NCBI GenBank assembly: GCA_003541895.1
Contig: DPLR01000625.1
Coordinates: 1 to 6,000, forward strand
Direction of reading: 5' to 3'
Length of the DNA stretch: 6,000 nt
Source of the DNA: Cytophagales bacterium
GTDB lineage: Bacteria > Bacteroidota > Bacteroidia > Cytophagales > Cyclobacteriaceae
The notes under the pieces are model-generated. The model ran no database searches. It saw only the letters and a program-made list of their open reading frames with translations, and had not been told where the DNA came from. Position 1 is the stretch's first letter; every line of letters starts with the position of its first letter. The translations under genes and the position numbers were made by a program. This document shows, piece by piece, positions 1-5,648 of the stretch.

Positions 1-1547
1 TCGTTGGTGCCATCGCCCATCATGGCAACCAGTTTACCTGACTGTTGCTCTTTACGAATGTATTCAAGTTTGTCTTCGGGTTTTGCTTCAGCAATGAAAT
101 CATCAACTCCCGATTTTTCAGCAATGTATTTTGCGGTGAGCGGATTGTCTCCGGTAACCATTACCGTCTTCACACCCATTTTGCGAAGACGTTCAAAACG
201 CTCTCTTATTCCGGGCTTGATGATATCTTGTAGTTCGATAACACCAATTACTTTTTCATTTTCAGCAACGACCAAAGGAGTTCCTCCATTAGAAGAAATC
301 GAATTGACTTTTATTTCTGTTTCAACTGGAAAAATATTTCCAGCATTCACTGTTATTTTTTTTATCGCATCGAATGCGCCTTTGCGAATACGTTGACCGG
401 AAGGAAGATCAACTCCCGAAGTTCTTGTCTCCGCTGTGAATTTGATCAGTCTTGCTCCACTGATTCGAACACCGCGCACACCTTCTTTCGTAGCCAATTC
501 AATAATGGATTTTCCCTCGGGCGTTTCATCGGCAAATGAGCCGAGCACAACTTTTTCTAAAAAAGAAATGTGATCTATTCCATCAATCGGATAAAAATTA
601 GTTGCGCGTCTATTGCCGATGGTTATCGTTCCAGTTTTATCAAGAAGCAACACATCCACATCACCGGCAGTCTCTACAGCCTTTCCTGATTTTGCAATTA
701 CGTTAGCCTGAAGTGCGCGATCCATACCGGCAATACCGATGGCAGAAAGTAATCCACCAATCGTTGTTGGGATCAAACAAACAAAAAGAGAAATAAGCGC
801 AGCAATTGAAATTGTTGTGTGTGCATAATCAGCAAATGGTTTGAGCGTGATGCACACAATAATAAATACTAGCGTGAATCCAGCAAGTAAAATAGTGAGT
901 GCAATTTCGTTCGGTGTTTTTTGTCGATTCGCTCCTTCTACCAATGCAATCATTTTGTCGAGAAAACTTTCTCCGGGCTGTGTGGTGACAATTACTTTTA
1001 TTTTGTCCGACAAAATTTTTGTCCCTCCAGTCACACTGGATTTATCTCCACCTGCTTCGCGAATCACCGGAGCACTCTCACCTGTGATCGCACTTTCATC
1101 AACGGTGGCTATGCCTTCAATAATTTCTCCATCGGTTGGTATAATGTCTCCCGTTTCACACAAAAAAATATCTCCTTTCTTAAGTGAGGAAGAGCTTTTC
1201 ATTGTTACCACTCCATCCACAAAAACTTTAGCGGGGGTTTCTTCGCGAGTTTTCCGAAGTGAATCGGCCTGTGCTTTTCCGCGAGCTTCGGCAATGGCTT
1301 CAGCGAAATTGGCAAATAGCAAAGTCAATAGAAGAATGATGAACACGATCAGGTTGTAACTGAATGAGCCTTGAGATGAGTTCGTGAGTGAATAAATCGT
1401 AACGATCAACATCACGATCGTACAGACCTCTACCACAAACATGACGGGATTGTGAATCAAAACTTTTGGATTCAATTTCACGAACGATTGAGCGAAGGCT
1501 TCGTTTACCAATTCTTTTTGAAAGAGTGATGCGTTTTTATTTTTCAT
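1..1547 (-). CDS. kdpB: Potassium-transporting P-type ATPase subunit KdpB (3' end beyond window)
   Basis: KdpB is the ATP-hydrolysing subunit of the inner-membrane KdpFABC high-affinity K+ uptake complex. The visible 515 residues make up roughly three quarters of the usual ~680. Family motifs read without interruption: hydrophobic segments at about 35-53 and 64-80, the actuator-domain TGES at 155-158, LIPTTIGGLLSAIG at 258-271 in the membrane, the phosphorylation loop DKTGT with the catalytic aspartate at D303, nucleotide-domain FTAETR (from F370) and KGA (K389), TGDN at 465-468, and the start of the hinge motif GDGTN at 511-515, where the window cuts the gene. S158 of TGES matches the E. coli serine (S162) whose phosphorylation inhibits the pump. 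The ATG at 1545-1547 gives the expected N-terminus; the kdpA stop lies 9 nt upstream, so the two are co-transcribed. No frameshift is seen. Identification is secure. Confidence 0.98.
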   Translation of the reverse strand, partial: MKNKNASLFQKELVNEAFAQSFVKLNPKVLIHNPVMFVVEVCTIVMLIVTIYSLTNSSQGSFSYNLIVFIILLLTLLFANFAEAIAEARGKAQADSLRKTREETPAKVFVDGVVTMKSSSSLKKGDIFLCETGDIIPTDGEIIEGIATVDESAITGESAPVIREAGGDKSSVTGGTKILSDKIKVIVTTQPGESFLDKMIALVEGANRQKTPNEIALTILLAGFTLVFIIVCITLKPFADYAHTTISIAALISLFVCLIPTTIGGLLSAIGIAGMDRALQANVIAKSGKAVETAGDVDVLLLDKTGTITIGNRRATNFYPIDGIDHISFLEKVVLGSFADETPEGKSIIELATKEGVRGVRISGARLIKFTAETRTSGVDLPSGQRIRKGAFDAIKKITVNAGNIFPVETEIKVNSISSNGGTPLVVAENEKVIGVIELQDIIKPGIRERFERLRKMGVKTVMVTGDNPLTAKYIAEKSGVDDFIAEAKPEDKLEYIRKEQQSGKLVAMMGDGTN

Positions 1548-1556
1548 TTTCTAAGA

Positions 1557-3254
1557 TCAGTAAAGAGTAAAGTATTCTGCAATTGGACCGAGCGCGAGTG
1601 CCGGAAAAAAACTGAGCAGCGCAAGAATAATGATGACAGCAAATACCATCATACCAAACGTAGCTGTGTCAGTTTTCAAAGTGCCCGCACTTTCCGGTAC
1701 ATATTTTTTATTCGCGAGTATCCCTGCGATAGCAACAGGACCGATAATCGGCAAGAACCGACTGAAGATCAACACAAGTCCAGTAGTGAGATTCCAGAAG
1801 ACATTATTGTCACCAAGTCCTTCAAAGCCCGAACCATTGTTGGCCGCTGATGAAGTATACTCATACAGCATTTCAGAAAACCCATGGAAGGCAGGATTAT
1901 TCAACCATCCAATCGTTGGATCTTTCGTGAAGACATAAGATGAGAGGGCTGTGCCCGCCAGAATAAGCAACGGATGCAACAGTGCTACGACCATTGCGAT
2001 CTTCATTTCTTTTGCTTCAATTTTTTTTCCTAGAAACTCGGGAGTCCGTCCCACCATCAAACCCGAAATAAAAACTGCAATGATAATGAAGATGTAGAAA
2101 TTCAAAATCCCAACTCCACAGCCTCCGTAAAATGCGTTCACCATCATTGCGAGTAATTGATTCAGACCTGACAATGGCATCGTGCTGTCGTGCATAGCAT
2201 TGACTGAACCAGTGGAAATAATTGTTGTGACAATACTCCAATAAGCGGAAGCAGCACTTCCAAAACGAACTTCCTTTCCTTCCATCGCACCAGCACTCAG
2301 ATCGATTCCAAGTTTTTCAATTGCTGGATTGCCGTTCACTTCATAATACACAGTTGGGGTGACAAGCATTAAAAAACCAACCGTCATCACACCGAAAATC
2401 ATCCAGGCCAATTTTTTTCTTTTCAGGTAATAGCCAAGCGCGAAAATCATCGCAATTGGAATTATCGTTTGCGCAATCATCTCAATTAGGTTGGTGAAAT
2501 AGTTGGGATTCTCTAAAGGGTGAGCTGAGTTCGCTCCAAAATATCCGCCACCATTGGTGCCGACATGTTTTATCGCGATGAGTGCAGCGGCTGGTCCTCT
2601 TGACATTTGAATTGTATCACCTTGAAGTGTAGTGATCGTCTCTTTGCCTTCGATATTCATTGGCGTTCCGTTCATCGATAAAAGCGTAGCTACAACAATG
2701 GAAAGAGGAAGAAGAATACGTGTATTCGATTTTATAAAATAAACATAGAAGTTTCCCAACTGTTCTGTAGTCTTTTCTTTCATTGCGTTGAACACTACAG
2801 CAAGTGCAGCGAGTCCGGTGGCAGCCGAAACAAAATGCAAAAACATAAAACAAAAGGTTTGCGAAAAATAAGTTGCGCCTGTTTCGCCTGAGTAGTGTTG
2901 TAAATTGCAATTCACCAAAAAACTGATCGCTGTATTAAAAGCAAGATCAGGAGTCATGTTTGGATTGCCATCGGGGTTCCATGGCAACCAACCTTGATTG
3001 AGCAAAATGAACATGGCGAGAAGAAACCAAATCAAATTTATGACGAGCAATGCCATGAGGTTTTGTTTCCAATTCAATTGTTGGCCCGCATCAATTCCAC
3101 TGACTTTGAAAAATAGTTTCTCAATTGGATTGAAAATAGGGTCAAGCAACGTTTGTTCACCCGCATATACATTACTGATGTATTTTCCGAAAGGGATTGC
3201 AAGAGCTAGTGTAATTGCAAACGTGAAAATTATTCCGAGTAATTCTGAATTCAT
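1557..3254 (-). CDS. kdpA: Potassium-transporting ATPase subunit KdpA
   Basis: KdpA is the K+-binding, channel-like subunit of the KdpFABC complex, related to the SKT/Trk family with four pore-loop repeats. At 565 residues it is close to the E. coli length of 557 and looks complete, with about ten hydrophobic segments. Pore and filter segments visible in order are FNTAISFLVNCNLQHYSGE (106-124), GTNGGGYFGANSAHPLENP (232-250), the GGCGVG stretch (377-382) followed by GLMVGRTPEFLGKKIE (398-413), and AANNGSGFEGL (470-480). The conserved MEGKEVRFG block is at 324-332. The first filter differs from the E. coli form (TNTNWQSYSGE, from memory) in having VNCNLQHYSGE; I believe this is usual in Bacteroidota, but could not check. 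The gene starts with ATG 18 nt after kdpF and ends with TGA 9 nt before kdpB. No clear Shine-Dalgarno precedes the start. Confidence 0.98.
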   Translation of the reverse strand: MNSELLGIIFTFAITLALAIPFGKYISNVYAGEQTLLDPIFNPIEKLFFKVSGIDAGQQLNWKQNLMALLVINLIWFLLAMFILLNQGWLPWNPDGNPNMTPDLAFNTAISFLVNCNLQHYSGETGATYFSQTFCFMFLHFVSAATGLAALAVVFNAMKEKTTEQLGNFYVYFIKSNTRILLPLSIVVATLLSMNGTPMNIEGKETITTLQGDTIQMSRGPAAALIAIKHVGTNGGGYFGANSAHPLENPNYFTNLIEMIAQTIIPIAMIFALGYYLKRKKLAWMIFGVMTVGFLMLVTPTVYYEVNGNPAIEKLGIDLSAGAMEGKEVRFGSAASAYWSIVTTIISTGSVNAMHDSTMPLSGLNQLLAMMVNAFYGGCGVGILNFYIFIIIAVFISGLMVGRTPEFLGKKIEAKEMKIAMVVALLHPLLILAGTALSSYVFTKDPTIGWLNNPAFHGFSEMLYEYTSSAANNGSGFEGLGDNNVFWNLTTGLVLIFSRFLPIIGPVAIAGILANKKYVPESAGTLKTDTATFGMMVFAVIIILALLSFFPALALGPIAEYFTLY

Positions 3255-3272
3255 AGATTTGAGATTTTCAGA

Positions 3273-3350
3273 TTAAAATTTTTCTGGCTTGAGTAACACA
3301 TAAGTCACGTAGCCAAAAACCAAAAGCGAGAGAATGAACAGCGCAATCAT
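3273..3350 (-). CDS. kdpF: KdpF, 25-residue stabilising subunit of the Kdp K+ pump
   Basis: This reading frame of 25 codons plus TAA encodes MIALFILSLLVFGYVTYVLL followed by the short polar tail KPEKF. It is a single transmembrane helix with a basic end, which is the form of KdpF; the L-x-KPE-[KR]-F ending is typical of the family. KdpF sits at the interface with KdpA in the E. coli complex and stabilises it, behaving somewhat like a bound lipid. Position supports the call: it lies 18 nt upstream of kdpA on the same strand, and 3 nt after the stop of another tiny frame. Its size makes it easy for gene callers to miss. The only real alternative is an unrelated single-helix peptide, which the sequence and location make unlikely. 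Confidence 0.92.
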   Translation of the reverse strand: MIALFILSLLVFGYVTYVLLKPEKF

Positions 3351-3353
3351 GTA

Positions 3354-3437
3354 TTAAATCTTTTCAAAGAAATCGATGGATTTAAAGAGCAATGCGAAAC
3401 AGGCAAGGCCTAATAGAACAAGTAGGAATGTCATCAT
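3354..3437 (-). CDS. Unnamed 27-residue membrane microprotein, first gene of the kdp operon
   Basis: A frame of 27 codons ending in TAA begins MMTFLLVLLGLACFALLFKS and continues with IDFFEKI. It has one strongly hydrophobic helix (residues 3-18) followed by a short amphipathic, charged C-terminus. It is not KdpF, which is the next gene downstream. Only 3 nt separate its stop from the kdpF ATG, so the two are probably translationally coupled. Either of two adjacent ATGs (3435-3437 or 3432-3434) could be the start. I recall small single-helix frames with a charged tail near kdpF or kdpA in other bacteria, but have no named family for this one. A role as an accessory subunit or translation leader of the pump is inference from position. 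No ribosome binding site is obvious, as is usual in this phylum. Confidence 0.65.
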   Translation of the reverse strand: MMTFLLVLLGLACFALLFKSIDFFEKI

Positions 3438-3590
3438 AGTTTAAGTTTTGCTTGATGAGAAACCACAACTGAGCCAATAATGCTAACAGTCAGATTATCA
3501 AGACGAAGTTTTAAATTGCCTCGCTAAGTACTCTTCCGAAATGGAAAGGTGTTTTTCAAAATGATAAGCTTTTAAAATTCTAACCAAAGA

Positions 3591-4055
3591 ATGTACTCCG
3601 TTCTACTTGCTATTCACTCAATATTTCGATGGCTGGTGTTGATCAGTCTTGTATTCACTAGTTACCGGGGATATTCGGGTTGGCGCTCGAAAAGAAATTT
3701 CACCAAGCTAGATGATCGAGCAAGGTACATTACGGCAACCCTGGGTCACATTCAATTAATTTTAGGATTGTGGTTATACTTCATTAGCCCGGTGGTGGAT
3801 TACTTCCTGAATAATTTTTCAGAAGCGGTACACATGCGCGAGGTCCGTTTTTTCGGAATGGAGCACATTACTATGATGGTCATTGCCATCACCATGCTCA
3901 CCATCGGTTCGATTAAGGTGAAACGAATGGAAGACGATGAGAAGAAACTCAAAGCGATGTTTACTTGGTACGGAATCGTACTACTGATTATTTTTCTTTC
4001 TATTCCTTGGTCGTTTTCTCCTTTTACGAGCCGACCCTTGTTTCGTTTTTTTTGA
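3591..4055 (+). CDS. Four-helix integral membrane protein, Bacteroidota type (sometimes annotated cytochrome b-like)
   Basis: This 154-residue protein has four hydrophobic segments at about 4-24, 47-68, 87-107 and 123-141, joined by short basic loops. It opens with MYSVLLAIHSIFRWLVL, and has GHIQLILGLWLYFISP at 52-67, RFFGMEHITMMVIAI at 86-100, and a final SIPWSF followed by an aromatic and basic tail. I recognise this pattern from small Bacteroidota membrane proteins that are often left hypothetical or labelled cytochrome B. Histidines H9, H53 and H92 fall within or near helices and could be haem ligands, but no classical cytochrome b motif is present, so that function is not established. 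It is the only gene of its transcription unit, diverges from the kdp operon across 153 bp, and ends immediately next to the stop of the convergent MFS gene. The ATG at 3591 gives the expected N-terminus. Confidence 0.8.
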   Translation: MYSVLLAIHSIFRWLVLISLVFTSYRGYSGWRSKRNFTKLDDRARYITATLGHIQLILGLWLYFISPVVDYFLNNFSEAVHMREVRFFGMEHITMMVIAITMLTIGSIKVKRMEDDEKKLKAMFTWYGIVLLIIFLSIPWSFSPFTSRPLFRFF

Positions 4056-4086
4056 TTATCGCTTGTGATTAAAAAGAAAAATGAAA
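4041..4086. repeat. AT-rich imperfect inverted repeat across the convergent gene ends
   Basis: A 13-base arm at 4041-4053 (TTTCGTTTTTTTT) can pair with 4074-4086 (AAGAAAAATGAAA), leaving a 20-nt loop, if two G-U pairs are allowed. It spans the abutting stop codons of the plus-strand membrane protein and the minus-strand MFS gene. The stem is nearly all A-U, and neither strand has a separate U-tract after it, so it is not a classical intrinsic terminator. It could still help 3'-end formation on either strand; chance in a T-rich coding end is an equally good explanation. Confidence 0.35.
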
Positions 4087-5207
4087 CCAATCAATGCAAG
4101 AACCCCCGCAAGGCCAAAACAGATAATTAAGTTTTCGTGAACGTTGGCATACACCCAACCCGATATGAAGGCGCCAAGGCCAATGCCCATCTCCATCGAA
4201 ATGTAAAGTGAAGCAATGCCTCGACCTTTGTGTTCTTCATGACTAAGATCGGTTGCCCATGCCAACAATGTAGGTGACGTAGAACCTTGCGCAAGTCCAT
4301 ATAAACTTACGCCTAGCATCAATATCCAAGGCTCATTTGAAAATCCAATGATCAGCATTGATATAAAAATCAAAGCAATGGTCACTTTTAAAACGGGCAC
4401 TCGGCCATATACATCTGAAGCTTTGCCAGCTATCAACCGCACAAGCAACGAAGCAACGGTAAGAAATGTGAAGATCAGTCCTTTATTAGAAATACCCAGG
4501 TGCTTACCAAAATCGGGAAGCAATGTATAGGCAGCACCGTAAGCATACGCACCCAAAACCATCACAATACATGGAGCAATTACACGTGGCTCAAACAAAT
4601 CCCGTTTTTGAATTTTCAATAGAGCCCATGAAACTTCATGTCGTTCTTTTAAAGTTTCTTTAACGCTAAGAGTAATCAGTATTGCCATGAACGCAAAAAA
4701 TGAAGAAACATAAAACATAATGTCAAGCCCAAACTGATTGGCCACCGCGCCACCAATAGCCGGGCCGCTGGCCATGCCTATAGCACCAGCTGTTCCGATA
4801 AAACCCATTGCCTCACCTCTGCGCTCGGCAGGAATAATATCTGAAACATAAGCCGAAACTCCGGTGGGCGAAAAACCCGTAGAGAATCCATGGAAAATGC
4901 GCAGAGCAAAGAAACCAAAAAGAGTTGTGAGCCACGGATAAAACAAACTACAGATCAGGCAAACCAAACCGCCAAAAATAATGACTGGTTTTCTTCCCAA
5001 ACGGTCAGCAAGTTTGCCGCTGAATGGACGCGAGAGCATGGCCGTGAGGGTGAACAAAGAAATGATGAGTCCCTTATAATCTCCACCTCCTAATTTTGTT
5101 AGAAAATCAGGAAGTTCGGGAATGATCATGTTAAAACTCGCGAAGAACAAGATGGCGCTGAGGCACAGCAACCAGAATTGAGATGTGTATATCTTTTCTT
5201 TTTTCAA
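4056..5207 (-). CDS. MFS transporter, 12-helix drug or metabolite exporter type
   Basis: A major facilitator superfamily secondary transporter of 383 residues, typical for a compact 12-helix member. Motif A is clear in the second loop, GKLADRLGRKP (64-74), and has a second copy in the C-terminal half, GKASDVYGRVP (261-271). The motif B-like RIFHGFSTG lies at 103-111 and a motif C-like glycine-rich stretch, GAIGMASGPAIGG, at 141-153, which points to the proton-driven antiporter branch. The substrate cannot be read from sequence. The start is unusual: the codon at 5205-5207 is TTG, an in-frame TAA lies two codons upstream, and the first in-frame ATG (residue 27) would remove most of helix 1, so TTG is the best choice. 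The gene begins only 7 nt after the T-tract of the rpsT terminator, leaving little room for its own promoter. Its stop abuts that of the convergent gene. Confidence 0.93.
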   Translation of the reverse strand: MKKEKIYTSQFWLLCLSAILFFASFNMIIPELPDFLTKLGGGDYKGLIISLFTLTAMLSRPFSGKLADRLGRKPVIIFGGLVCLICSLFYPWLTTLFGFFALRIFHGFSTGFSPTGVSAYVSDIIPAERRGEAMGFIGTAGAIGMASGPAIGGAVANQFGLDIMFYVSSFFAFMAILITLSVKETLKERHEVSWALLKIQKRDLFEPRVIAPCIVMVLGAYAYGAAYTLLPDFGKHLGISNKGLIFTFLTVASLLVRLIAGKASDVYGRVPVLKVTIALIFISMLIIGFSNEPWILMLGVSLYGLAQGSTSPTLLAWATDLSHEEHKGRGIASLYISMEMGIGLGAFISGWVYANVHENLIICFGLAGVLALIGFIFLFNHKR

Positions 5208-5214
5208 ATTTTAG

Positions 5215-5251
5215 AAATAAAAAACCCTCCCTCACGCAAGGCGAGGAAGGG
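5215..5251 (-). terminator. Intrinsic terminator of rpsT
   Basis: On the minus strand, an 11-bp stem (CCCTTCCTCGC against GTGAGGGAGGG, two G-U pairs) with a 5-nt loop is followed by TTTTTTATTT. The hairpin occupies 5225-5251 and the T-tract 5215-5224. It begins 23 nt after the rpsT stop. The plus-strand side lacks a T-tract, so it acts on rpsT transcripts and separates them from the MFS gene downstream. Confidence 0.9.
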
Positions 5252-5274
5252 AAAATAAAAACGGATCACTAAAA

Positions 5275-5529
5275 TTAAGCCAGTGCGTTAACCTTCTTTG
5301 CCAAACGGCTCTTTTGGTTTGCGGCCTTTTTCCAGTGAATAATATTCTTCTTCGCTAATTTGTCTAGCATCGCTGTAACCTCTTTCAACAAAGCCTGCGC
5401 CTCATCTTTCTTGGTAGCGCCCAACAACTTCTTCACCTGAGTGCGGGTAGTTTTGTGCTGATAGCGGTTTCTTTCGCGCTTTGCCTCGTTAGCACGGATT
5501 CTTTTCTCTGCCGATTTATGATTTGCCAT
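5275..5529 (-). CDS. rpsT: 30S ribosomal protein S20
   Basis: S20 binds 16S rRNA early in small-subunit assembly. The 84-residue protein matches the family length (E. coli 87) and is rich in lysine, arginine and alanine. It starts MANHKSAEKRIRANEAKRER, the standard N-terminal rRNA-binding helix, and ends with the conserved C-terminal helix NIIHWKKAANQKSRLAKKV (61-79). The start ATG at 5527-5529 is unambiguous. The gene is a single-gene unit: a Bacteroidota-type promoter lies directly upstream and an intrinsic terminator 23 nt downstream. It is divergent from dnaX. No Shine-Dalgarno sequence precedes the start, and the predicted leader is only about 15-20 nt. Confidence 0.98.
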   Translation of the reverse strand: MANHKSAEKRIRANEAKRERNRYQHKTTRTQVKKLLGATKKDEAQALLKEVTAMLDKLAKKNIIHWKKAANQKSRLAKKVNALA

Positions 5530-5551
5530 AATGGTTTTTATAAAAGGACTG

Positions 5552-5582
5552 CAAAGGTAACATCTTTAGTCTCATTTGCAAA
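5552..5582 (-). promoter_or_regulatory. Bacteroidota-type promoter of rpsT
   Basis: Reading the minus strand, TTTG at 5582-5579 is followed after 19 nt by TACCTTTG at 5559-5552. This matches exactly the TTTG (-33) and TAnnTTTG (-7) consensus used by the primary sigma factor of Bacteroidota. Transcription would start at about 5544-5548, giving a leader of roughly 15-20 nt before the rpsT ATG. Confidence 0.85.
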
Positions 5583-5614
5583 AGTTAAAATCTTCAATTT
5601 TCAGGTTTCGGGAT

Positions 5615-5644
5615 TGCCAGATTGTCAAATGAGCCTATCTGGCA
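5615..5644. repeat. Perfect 8-bp inverted repeat in front of the dnaX start codon
   Basis: TGCCAGAT at 5615-5622 and ATCTGGCA at 5637-5644 are perfect complements around a 14-nt loop. The repeat ends 4 nt before the dnaX ATG. In RNA it would form a hairpin at the ribosome-binding region; in DNA it could be an operator for a dimeric regulator. Neither role is shown by the sequence alone, and no T-tract follows, so it is not an intrinsic terminator. Confidence 0.6.
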
Positions 5645-5648
5645 GCCA

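Noticed and set aside
4..396. Plus-strand open frame of 130 codons, and another at 841-1359 of 172 codons
   Set aside because: Both are antisense to kdpB, which reads without interruption with all P-type ATPase motifs. Their products are serine-rich and resemble no family I know, as expected of frames opposite a real gene.
3438..3590. Search for kdp and divergent-gene promoters, a riboswitch or an operator in the 153-bp gap
   Set aside because: No TTTG-N19-21-TAnnTTTG match was found on either strand. The only complementary pair seen, CTTGAT at 3451-3456 with ATCAAG at 3497-3502, is 6 bp with a 40-nt loop, too weak to call. A promoter for each direction must lie here, but I cannot place it.
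3800..4090. Minus-strand frame of 96 codons spanning the convergent gene junction
   Set aside because: It is antisense to the four-helix membrane protein and overlaps the end of the MFS gene in another frame. Composition is that of a shadow.
5258..5300. Possible promoter for the MFS gene (TAATTTTA on the minus strand at about 5271-5278)
   Set aside because: It differs from TAnnTTTG at the last base, the nearest upstream TTTG is 24 nt away rather than 19-21, and it lies before the rpsT terminator.
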